Origin: Bacteroidota bacterium
GTDB taxonomy: Bacteria; Bacteroidota; Bacteroidia; M30B66
DNA length: 64,000 nt
Assembly (NCBI GenBank): GCA_027490225.1
Contig: JAIXYK010000031.1
Span: forward strand, 1-64,000
Reading direction: 5' to 3'
Under the pieces are notes generated by a model, which worked only from the letters and a program-made list of their open reading frames with translations, was not told the DNA's origin and made no database searches. Numbering within the stretch: position 1 is the stretch's first letter; each line of letters begins with the position of its first letter. Below are positions 24,951-30,924 of the stretch, one piece after another. The position numbers and the translations under genes are program-made.

Positions 24951-25949
24951 TCAATGTATCAATTTAAATGTTAATTCTTTAATTAATTCTCCGTGGTCAG
25001 CGCCATCGCTGTTTACTCCTTTGCTTCTTAAATCGCAATCGCGCAACGTGTGCATGATTCTAATCAATTTTGCAGGATTGTAATGTCTTGCGCCAGTTTC
25101 ATAGTCTTTTATAAAATATGGATTAATGCCTAATTGTTTGGCAACATCGCTACTACCCATACTTTTTAAATATTGAAATTGCAAAAGTTTAGAAAAGTAA
25201 GAATACAAGGAAGCAATCAACACAGGAATTGGATTACTTTTGGGATTATCAGCAAAGTAAAAAGCTATTTGATTTGCCTTTAGTATGTTTTTAGTTCCCA
25301 GGGCTTTTTGAAATTCGAAAATATTGTACTCTTTACTAATTCCGACCATTTGCTCAACATGCTGCTCAGTAATTTCTTGGTTTTGAGGAATATTTATGAC
25401 CAATTTCTCAGTTTCATTTACCACTTTTTCTAGCTCATTTCCTACCGATTCGGCCAACATAATTGCTGCTCTTGCTGTAATTGAAAATCCTTTTTTTCTT
25501 AAGTGGTTTCCAACCCATTCCGGAATTTTATCGTCTTTGATGCGTTCTGTTTTTAAGTAAACACTTCGTTTTACGATTTCTTTACCAAAGCTTTTGCGTT
25601 TATCGGGTTCTTTTCCCTTCATGGCAATTACCAAAATGGTTGACGGTTGAGGATTAAGAATATATGCTTCCAAATCTTCCATTTTTTTAAGTAGCTGTGC
25701 TTCCTTCACGATAACTACTTGGTACTCGCTCATCATTGGAAACCGTTTGGCAGTTACAATGATTTCTTCAGGAGTTGTTTCTAAACCATAAAGAACCGTT
25801 TGATTAAACTCTTTTTCATCGGCCGACAGCACATTGTCTTCAACAAATTTGGTAAGCTGGTCAATGTAATAGGGTTCGTCGCCACAGAAAAAATAAATAG
25901 GCGCAAATTTTTTCGCCTTTAAATCTTTAATAATCGGTTCAATATTCAT
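24951..25949 (-). CDS. holA: DNA polymerase III subunit delta
   Basis: Clamp-loader subunit that opens the beta sliding clamp, 332 residues, near the family average of about 340. It has the typical start PIYFFCGDEPYYIDQL, the AAA+-like but catalytically inert fold, IVTAKRFPMMSEYQVVIVKEAQ, an ILVIAMKGK strand and a helical collar domain at the C-terminus (ISKEYNIFEFQKALG). It lacks Walker motifs, as expected for delta. It begins 7 bases after the amn stop and ends one base before the EVE gene, so all three are co-transcribed. Confidence 0.93.
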   Translation of the reverse strand: MNIEPIIKDLKAKKFAPIYFFCGDEPYYIDQLTKFVEDNVLSADEKEFNQTVLYGLETTPEEIIVTAKRFPMMSEYQVVIVKEAQLLKKMEDLEAYILNPQPSTILVIAMKGKEPDKRKSFGKEIVKRSVYLKTERIKDDKIPEWVGNHLRKKGFSITARAAIMLAESVGNELEKVVNETEKLVINIPQNQEITEQHVEQMVGISKEYNIFEFQKALGTKNILKANQIAFYFADNPKSNPIPVLIASLYSYFSKLLQFQYLKSMGSSDVAKQLGINPYFIKDYETGARHYNPAKLIRIMHTLRDCDLRSKGVNSDGADHGELIKELTFKLIH

Positions 25950-25956
25950 TGCAAAC

Positions 25957-26727
25957 TTAGAAACGAAGGTGTTTTACGGTATTTCCGTTATTAATTAATT
26001 CATTTAAAGATGCAATGCCAATTAATAAATGATCATCTACAAAGTTTTTTGTAACAACAGTATCGCTTTTTTCAGTTTTTACACCGGTTGCAACCATGGG
26101 CTGATCGCTCACAAGTAACAAGGCTCCTGTTGGAATTTTATTGTAAAAACCAACACTAAAAATAGTGGCAGTTTCCATATCAATGGCCATTGCCCTGATT
26201 TTACGTAAGTATTTTTTAAAGCTATTGTCGTGTTCCCAAACGCGGCGGTTAGTGGTGTACACAGTTCCGGTCCAATAATCTTTATTAAAATTTCGAATGG
26301 ATGTTGATACCGCTTTTTGTAAAGAGAAAGCAGGTAAGGCAGGAACTTCTGGTGGAAAATAATCGTTAGATGTTCCATCGCCTCTTATTGCTGCAAGGGG
26401 TAAAATAAAATCGCCTACTTCATTTTTACGTTTTAATCCCCCACATTTTCCTAAAAACAACGCAGCTTTTGGTTTAATGGCAGAAAGCAAATCCATGATT
26501 GATGCTGCATTTGGACTTCCCATTCCAAATTTTATAATTGTAATTCCATTTGCTGTTGCGGTAGGCATTGGTCTGTCGGCTCCAACTACGGGAACCTTCA
26601 TCATTTCTGCAAATTTCTCTACATAATTGCTGAAGTTGGTCAATAGAATATATTTGCCAAAATCTTCTAGAGGCATTCCTGTGTATCTTGGAAGCCAATT
26701 ACCTACGATATCTTCTTTACTTTTCAT
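25957..26727 (-). CDS. amn: AMP nucleosidase (short Bacteroidota form)
   Basis: Cleaves AMP to adenine and ribose 5-phosphate, linking purine salvage to energy charge. About 256 residues in the phosphorylase superfamily (PNP_UDP_1 domain); this is the short form, without the N-terminal regulatory domain of the E. coli enzyme. Seen: VVGADRPMPTA, IIKFGMGSPNA, ALFLGKCGGLK and the substrate-binding strand AIDMETATIFSVGF, where Glu contacts the ribose. An in-frame TTG at 26778 gives a longer form, but the family start MKSKEDIVGNWLPRYTG matches the ATG at 26727. That ATG shares bases with the divergent gene's ATG (CATG). Confidence 0.93.
   Translation of the reverse strand: MKSKEDIVGNWLPRYTGMPLEDFGKYILLTNFSNYVEKFAEMMKVPVVGADRPMPTATANGITIIKFGMGSPNAASIMDLLSAIKPKAALFLGKCGGLKRKNEVGDFILPLAAIRGDGTSNDYFPPEVPALPAFSLQKAVSTSIRNFNKDYWTGTVYTTNRRVWEHDNSFKKYLRKIRAMAIDMETATIFSVGFYNKIPTGALLLVSDQPMVATGVKTEKSDTVVTKNFVDDHLLIGIASLNELINNGNTVKHLRF
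26627..26656 (+). promoter_or_regulatory. Candidate promoter of the HSDR_N gene, inside amn
   Basis: TTG (26627-26629), a 19-base spacer and TATATTTG (26649-26656) match the Bacteroidota consensus TTG-N17-23-TAnnTTTG. It lies 69 bases before the ATG at 26726 and is wholly within the coding region of the divergent amn gene. Confidence 0.55.
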
Positions 26728-27187
26728 GGATTTTATAAATAATTTACCGGTTTTAAATTTCCCTGCCTTTAAATTCAAGCTAAAGGATGAACAACAAAGA
26801 ACGCAAATTTATGACGCTTTTAGAAACAAATTTGTAATCTTAACACCAGAAGAATGGGTTAGACAACATGTTTTACATTATTTAACCGATATTCAGAAAA
26901 TTTCGAAGAATAAAATAGCAGTAGAATATTCCTTAAAACTGAATGGGCAACAAAAACGAGCCGATGTTTTGATTTTTGGAAAATCTATGGAACCAAGCGT
27001 TATTATTGAGTGTAAGTCAACAGATGTAAAAATCTCACTAGCTATTTTTGACCAAGCAGCCAGGTATAATTTGGTATTGAAAGTGCCATTTTTAATAATA
27101 ACCAACGGATTTGAAATGCACATTGCGAAAGTGAATTTCGAAACACAAACAACAGAGTTGCTTAAGGAATTTCCTATTCTTTTGTAA
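26726..27187 (+). CDS. HSDR_N_2-type PD-(D/E)XK nuclease-fold protein
   Basis: A 153-residue protein resembling the N-terminal nuclease domain of type I restriction R subunits (HSDR_N_2). It begins LPVLNFPAFKFKLK, then TPEEWVRQHVLHYL, RADVLIF and IIECKSTDVKI. The D...ECK arrangement is a PD-(D/E)XK active site. No methylase, specificity or helicase gene is near, so it is a solitary domain, common in Bacteroidota genomes and probably not a restriction enzyme. An in-frame start at 26627 would overlap amn by 100 bases; family alignment supports the ATG at 26726. Substrate unknown. Confidence 0.88.
   Translation: MDFINNLPVLNFPAFKFKLKDEQQRTQIYDAFRNKFVILTPEEWVRQHVLHYLTDIQKISKNKIAVEYSLKLNGQQKRADVLIFGKSMEPSVIIECKSTDVKISLAIFDQAARYNLVLKVPFLIITNGFEMHIAKVNFETQTTELLKEFPILL
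26804..26811 (-). promoter_or_regulatory. Candidate -7 box for amn, inside the HSDR_N gene
   Basis: On the minus strand the sequence is TAAATTTG, an exact TAnnTTTG, 76 bases before the amn ATG. The only TTTG upstream gives a 15-base spacer, shorter than usual. Confidence 0.35.
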
Positions 27188-27214
27188 TGAAGGTTATTTG
27201 ATTTTAAATATGCA

Positions 27215-27358
27215 GCCCGCGCCAGTGATTGGAGCGAAAACCCGGTGCGAGGCCTTTTGCCGAGCGGCGCGTTGAAGCGTAAAGCACGGTTTACAAAACA
27301 ATAAAGTATTGCTCAAAAAACAATGTAATGTTTTATTGTTTTGGAAAGGCGCCCAAAA
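27215..27358 (+). repeat. Dispersed GC-rich intergenic repeat, family 1, copy c
   Basis: Starts GCCCGCGCCAGTGATTGGAG and ends GGCGCCCAAAA, sharing both border boxes with the inverted copy at 2153-2220. The interior contains a perfect 11-bp inverted repeat AAAACAATAAA (27295-27305) / TTTATTGTTTT (27332-27342). It occupies most of the gap between two convergent genes, so its hairpin might end transcription from either side. Confidence 0.65.
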
Positions 27359-27396
27359 CTTAAAGATTACCAATAAGTTGACTTTTAATTTTGAAT

Positions 27397-27600
27397 TTAT
27401 TGCTGGATGTTTTTTTCTGCTTTAATGCGTTGGTATCTTCTTAAACCATAAAAAATACCTGCTGCGAACGTTGCAATAAGGGGCATGGTAACTTCTTTGG
27501 TTTTGCCAGTTGCTATTAAAAATATGCTCAAGGCTGCTAATAAAATGGCGAAAACAAGCCATACGCGCTCCATTATTCTAAAAACTTTGATATTGTCCAT
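27397..27600 (-). CDS. Small membrane protein next to lptC
   Basis: A 67-residue protein with two hydrophobic segments: VWLVFAILLAALSIFLIA (about 13-30) and MPLIATFAAGIFYGLRRYQ (about 39-57), followed by a charged tail. There is no signature that points to a function. It begins 10 bases after the lptC stop, so it is probably the last gene of the coaX-OMP-lptC operon. Its size and membrane profile fit a small inner-membrane protein found beside envelope genes in this phylum. Confidence 0.7.
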   Translation of the reverse strand: MDNIKVFRIMERVWLVFAILLAALSIFLIATGKTKEVTMPLIATFAAGIFYGLRRYQRIKAEKNIQQ

Positions 27601-27610
27601 TTTGATGTTG

Positions 27611-28159
27611 TTAAGGATTTTGTTTTAAGTTGATGATTCCCTTGGGTTTGAGGATTTTGTAAGTGGTAAAATCTTGGTTAGATTCAAAGCCATCGCCATA
27701 AATTACGCGTTCGGTTGAGGTAATTTTTGTGAAAACGTTTGAATAAATTTTATTGGCTTTTTGGTCCCAGATAAGGTGATTGGTGTTGAGTTTGTCGCCA
27801 TTGGAACTGCTGATTTCTACATCGTTGCGGGCTTCCATTTTGTCTTCTTTGGTATAACTGATGGCATATTTTGCAGTTAGGACAGATTCTACTTTTTGAT
27901 TTTCGTCGTAAAACTCTACGCGAATACCTTTATTGAAAACTATGTATGGCTTTTGGCCAAAGAATGTTTCTCTTAAAGGAGCTCTGATGCGCGCTTTTAG
28001 CTGGGCTGAATCGGAATAGAGCATTTCTACATTTTTAGTGGTAGAAACCGGTAAAGGTTTATAGTTAGTTATTTTTTGCACTTCTGCTATGTCGTTTGTA
28101 CAAGCGGTAATGCAGCAAATAAAGATTGCTAAAGTTATTTTAGCAATGTGATTAATCAT
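27611..28159 (-). CDS. lptC: LPS export protein LptC, lipoprotein form
   Basis: Periplasmic component of the LptBFGC-A-D bridge that moves lipopolysaccharide from the inner to the outer membrane. The 182 residues begin with a signal sequence ending in the lipobox ITAC (Cys 20), so here LptC is lipidated instead of having the single transmembrane anchor of E. coli. The mature part has the repeated beta-strand pattern of the OstA/LptC fold: NVEMLYSDSAQLKARIRAP, the GIRVEFYDEN strand, TAKYAISY and the NHLIWDQKANKIYSN block. It overlaps the end of the upstream outer-membrane gene by 8 bases. Other Lpt genes are not in this window. Confidence 0.88.
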   Translation of the reverse strand: MINHIAKITLAIFICCITACTNDIAEVQKITNYKPLPVSTTKNVEMLYSDSAQLKARIRAPLRETFFGQKPYIVFNKGIRVEFYDENQKVESVLTAKYAISYTKEDKMEARNDVEISSSNGDKLNTNHLIWDQKANKIYSNVFTKITSTERVIYGDGFESNQDFTTYKILKPKGIINLKQNP

Positions 28160-29537
28160 ACTTGTATTTGTTGAACCACTTGTCGTTGAGCGAAAACCCT
28201 ACGCTTAACCTAACAAATTTTTCTACCAAAGGATTGGTGTTTTTTTGTCCACGTTGACCTGCAATTATTGCAAAGTTTAAAAGGCTTGTTGCTGAACGAT
28301 TGCCATAAGTTCTCAGTGTGATGGGTAAACCGAAGCCAATTGTAAGGCCCATTTCAGGAATAGAAGCTCCATTAATTTTTAAAGCTCCGGTTGAATAATA
28401 ACCACCTAAACGGTAACGAACACGTTTGAAATAGGAAGTTTTGTTTGGGTATTTTTCGTAAGGGCGTGGAATCCATTGTAAACCGCCTGAGAATCTTGTA
28501 CTTGAATGAACAGAATCGGCTCTTTCGAAAATTTTGAAGCTATTCCAATCGGTGTATTGCACATCTGCAGCAAAAAGCAATGAGTTGTAGCAATTCTTTA
28601 AAGTAAAGCCAGCACTTGCTCGCATAGGCATTTTTACATTTCCTTTTTGTTGATTGATGAATAAGCTGGTATCTATAACATCTGATGAAAATTGTCCATC
28701 TCCAAAAAACGATTCTGAAAGAAAGGTATAATTTCCTTTAATTGCAGTAGCAGGGGCGAAGGTGGCACCTATTTGAAGTTGTAGTGAATCGCGGGAGATT
28801 TTAATTTCTTTGATAGTTTTTCCTGCAGAATCACGTTCAATTTTAAATTTATCTTTAGGCTTTTTGAAATTGATTTGATATAAAATACCGGTATTTAGCG
28901 AAATGTCGCTTAATTGAAAAGAATTGGTAATTCTGGAATTTCTTATAAATCCATCATCTGGGAAAGCAACTTCTGAGAAATAATTGTTTTTACCGAAAAT
29001 ATAGTTGGCTTGAATTCCTATAGAGAGACCTTTAAAAAGTTGTATTGAATTGGTAAAGCCAAAAGAAGAAAAACCACCCGTGCCTCTGTAACCAAATCTA
29101 ACAGTACCTTCTGGCTGATTTTTAAGACTATCGCGCAATGTAAATCCAGAATTGGTAATAGGAGATAAATTAATGGCAGCAAACCAGCGATTTTTAACTA
29201 ATGGGAAACCGAGCGAAAAATAGCCAAAACCAGCAGTTCGTCCGTTAAGCTTAGAATTTGCGGTTTGGTATTGGGTAGTTAAACCATTTATTCCGGCTTC
29301 GAATATTACACCACTTCTGGAAATAGAAGTGAGTGAAGCTGGCTGATAAATATTAAGACTGTTGGAATCTATCAATGTTGTGAATGTGCCGCCAAGTGCA
29401 TTTAACTGTGGCGCTGAAGTTCCGATTTGGTCGCCCAACGCAAATCTGCCATAAGGAGATTGACTTAAAGTTTGAGCAAATAATGCTTGCGATGCGCAAG
29501 TTAAGATGGCGAAGCTGCCTAAAAGTTTACGCAGCAT
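28152..29537 (-). CDS. Predicted outer-membrane beta-barrel protein
   Basis: A protein of about 461 residues with a signal peptide (ending ALFAQ), the mature start TLSQSPYGRFALGDQ, many alternating amphipathic strands, and a C-terminal tail rich in aromatic residues. The N-terminal pattern with GTSAPQLNALGG resembles FadL-like or type IX-linked outer-membrane proteins of Bacteroidota, but I cannot name a family. It lies between coaX and lptC, a common position for such a gene in the phylum. ATGs at 29555 and 29537 both overlap the coaX end; 29537 (MLRKLLGSF) gives a standard signal peptide. Confidence 0.75.
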   Translation of the reverse strand: MLRKLLGSFAILTCASQALFAQTLSQSPYGRFALGDQIGTSAPQLNALGGTFTTLIDSNSLNIYQPASLTSISRSGVIFEAGINGLTTQYQTANSKLNGRTAGFGYFSLGFPLVKNRWFAAINLSPITNSGFTLRDSLKNQPEGTVRFGYRGTGGFSSFGFTNSIQLFKGLSIGIQANYIFGKNNYFSEVAFPDDGFIRNSRITNSFQLSDISLNTGILYQINFKKPKDKFKIERDSAGKTIKEIKISRDSLQLQIGATFAPATAIKGNYTFLSESFFGDGQFSSDVIDTSLFINQQKGNVKMPMRASAGFTLKNCYNSLLFAADVQYTDWNSFKIFERADSVHSSTRFSGGLQWIPRPYEKYPNKTSYFKRVRYRLGGYYSTGALKINGASIPEMGLTIGFGLPITLRTYGNRSATSLLNFAIIAGQRGQKNTNPLVEKFVRLSVGFSLNDKWFNKYKYD

Positions 29538-30264
29538 CGGTGTAGAATAATTCATTTAATCCTTTTAAAGTTAACCAAGGGTCAGAAAGGACACTTGATT
29601 TTAATGAGCGCTCTAACAACGCACAATCTCCGCCTGTAAGTATTACCTGAAGATCTTTGTGTGTCATTTGATATTGTTCTAAAATTTCTTTTACTTCAGC
29701 CAGTGCACCGTTTATAACGCCAGATTGTATGGCTTCTGTTGTATTTTTTCCGATAAGGTATACCATTTCGGAGCGCGAAAGTAAGGGTAATCTATTTGTA
29801 AATTGATGTAAGGCTTTAAATCGCATATCGATTCCAGGTGAAATAGAGCCTCCAAAGAATTCGTTGTTGCGTGTAATGAAATCGAATTTAATGCAAGTAC
29901 CAGCATCAATTACTACTACAGGTTTGTTTGGATAGATGGCAGCAGCAGCAATTGCATTGGCTAAACGATCTAAACCGAGCGTTTCTGGTGTCTCATATTT
30001 GTTTTTAATTGGAATTTTATCGCCATGTTGAAAGTACCTGAAAGGAATACTTGCACGTTTAAGAAACTGCTCAACTTCTTTTTTCTTACCAGCTACGGAC
30101 CCTATGAGCGCTTCTTTGGGTTCATGCACAACAAGCTTCAAAAGCGCTTCTTCAACGGCATTTTCTTCGTCGAACACGGCTCTAATTGCTTTAATTAGCA
30201 AACGATTGTTAAAGCATCCTGCCTTAATTGTGGTATTTCCAATATCTATAACGAGCCGATTCAT
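29527..30264 (-). CDS. coaX: Type III pantothenate kinase
   Basis: First step of coenzyme A synthesis: phosphorylates pantothenate with ATP. Type III enzymes belong to the ASKHA (acetate/sugar kinase, Hsp70, actin) superfamily and are not feedback-inhibited by CoA. The 245 residues start LVIDIGNTTIKAGCF with the N-terminal Asp, then YETPETLGLDRLANAIAA, and PVVVIDAGTCIKFDFI, followed by FFGGSISPGIDMR, which are family signatures. TGGDCALL is the adenosine-binding region. A -7 box TATCTTTG at 30284-30291 lies 20 bases upstream. The end overlaps the next gene by 11 or 29 bases depending on its start. Confidence 0.95.
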   Translation of the reverse strand: MNRLVIDIGNTTIKAGCFNNRLLIKAIRAVFDEENAVEEALLKLVVHEPKEALIGSVAGKKKEVEQFLKRASIPFRYFQHGDKIPIKNKYETPETLGLDRLANAIAAAAIYPNKPVVVIDAGTCIKFDFITRNNEFFGGSISPGIDMRFKALHQFTNRLPLLSRSEMVYLIGKNTTEAIQSGVINGALAEVKEILEQYQMTHKDLQVILTGGDCALLERSLKSSVLSDPWLTLKGLNELFYTDAA

Positions 30265-30283
30265 AACTGTTTAAAAACTTTGG

Positions 30284-30291
30284 CAAAGATA
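30284..30291 (-). promoter_or_regulatory. -7 box TATCTTTG for coaX
   Basis: On the minus strand TATCTTTG matches TAnnTTTG, 19 bases before the coaX ATG at 30264. The preceding DNA is a long A/T run with no clear TTG at the right spacing. It sits within GGCAAAGATA, as does the box upstream of the E1 gene. Confidence 0.4.
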
Positions 30292-30316
30292 TAATTAGAA
30301 AAATGTAAAAAAATTT

Positions 30317-30346
30317 TTTGTTAAGAAACAAATTTTTATACTTTTG
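30317..30346 (+). promoter_or_regulatory. Promoter of tRNA-Phe
   Basis: TTTG (30317-30320), an 18-base spacer and TACTTTTG (30339-30346), an exact -33/-7 pair of the Bacteroidota type, 26 bases before the tRNA. This is the best promoter match in the window. Confidence 0.75.
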
Positions 30347-30372
30347 CACCCCGCTGAACAAGCAAAGAGGTT

Positions 30373-30445
30373 GGTATCTTAGCTCAGTCGGTAGAGCAAA
30401 GGACTGAAAATCCTTGTGTCCCTGGTTCGATTCCTGGAGATACCA
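30373..30445 (+). tRNA. tRNA-Phe (anticodon GAA)
   Basis: Cloverleaf read directly: acceptor GGTATCT (30373-30379) pairs with AGATACC (30438-30444), D arm GCTC/GAGC, anticodon stem AAGGA/TCCTT with loop CTGAAAA, so the anticodon is GAA (30406-30408) for Phe. The T arm CCTGG/TTCGATT/CCTGG has a T-T opposition in the middle pair of the stem. CCA is not encoded (ACAACC follows the acceptor). It is preceded by a consensus promoter and followed by an intrinsic terminator, so it is a one-gene transcription unit. Confidence 0.96.
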
Positions 30446-30451
30446 CAACCC

Positions 30452-30487
30452 AAAAGGGCAGAAACTTAAAACTTCTGCCCTTTTTTT
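30452..30487 (+). terminator. Intrinsic terminator of the tRNA-Phe unit
   Basis: GGGCAGAA (30456-30463) pairs perfectly with TTCTGCCC (30473-30480), extended by AAAA/TTTT, followed by seven T. It begins 7 bases after the tRNA. Confidence 0.9.
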
Positions 30488-30630
30488 ATTTAAATTTTTT
30501 CGAAGATGTCCAGTCAAGAATTAGAAGACAACAACAAATTATTTTAATAAAATACACTCCAATTAAAATCTATTTCATTTCGATTCCCAACTTTTAGTAA
30601 AGAATTATTTATAATTTAAAGTAAAATAAT

Positions 30631-30815
30631 TGGGGCGGCTGCCGCTCCGTTCCTCCGCGTCACTGCGTTTTCGCGGCTCGCTTTTTTTATGGCCACAGGT
30701 TGTGTTTCTTTATCTTGAAATGTTCTATTATTGAAACTGCACGTTCTTCAACACCCTCAATTTTAAACCTGTAGCTATAAAAAAGAGCTCAAACAAACCG
30801 CTCAACCGCTGCCGC
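30631..30815 (-). repeat. Dispersed GC-rich intergenic repeat, family 2, copy B
   Basis: Read on the minus strand it starts GCGGCAGCGGTTGAGCGG (from 30815), continues TTTGAGCTCTTTT, and ends with AAAAAGCGAGCCGCGAAAACGC and GCCGCCCCA, the same order of boxes as 4319-4425. The centre differs: an imperfect stem around ATAGCTACAGGTT/AACCTGTGGCCAT encloses roughly 65 bases absent from copy A. Confidence 0.75.
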
Positions 30816-30869
30816 AAGCATCTTCCAAATATTAAACAAGTTAATGAAGCAATTTACTTTTTTACATAA

Positions 30870-30903
30870 AAAAAGCGGCAATACCTTGATATTGCCGCTT
30901 TTT
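30870..30903 (-). terminator. Intrinsic terminator of the subtilase gene
   Basis: AAAAAGCGGCAAT and ATTGCCGCTTTTT are exact reverse complements with an 8-base loop. On the minus strand the T run follows the stem, 20 bases after the subtilase stop codon. It is symmetric enough to work in both directions. Confidence 0.88.
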
Positions 30904-30924
30904 CAATTTTAATTTAAATGCTTA

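Larger units (their letters stand above)
30488..30924. other. Non-coding region between tRNA-Phe and the subtilase gene
   Basis: No supportable gene. It contains the family 2 repeat copy B (30631-30815) and the subtilase terminator (30870-30903). The AT-rich piece 30488-30630 shows no feature I can support. Confidence 0.7.

Noticed and set aside
26726-27187. HSDR_N protein considered as part of a type I restriction system
   Set aside because: No methylase, specificity or helicase genes occur around it; solitary members of this family are widespread.
30224-30517. A 97-codon minus-strand frame overlapping coaX and the tRNA
   Set aside because: It runs antisense through tRNA-Phe and its terminator and overlaps the coaX start; no coding signal.
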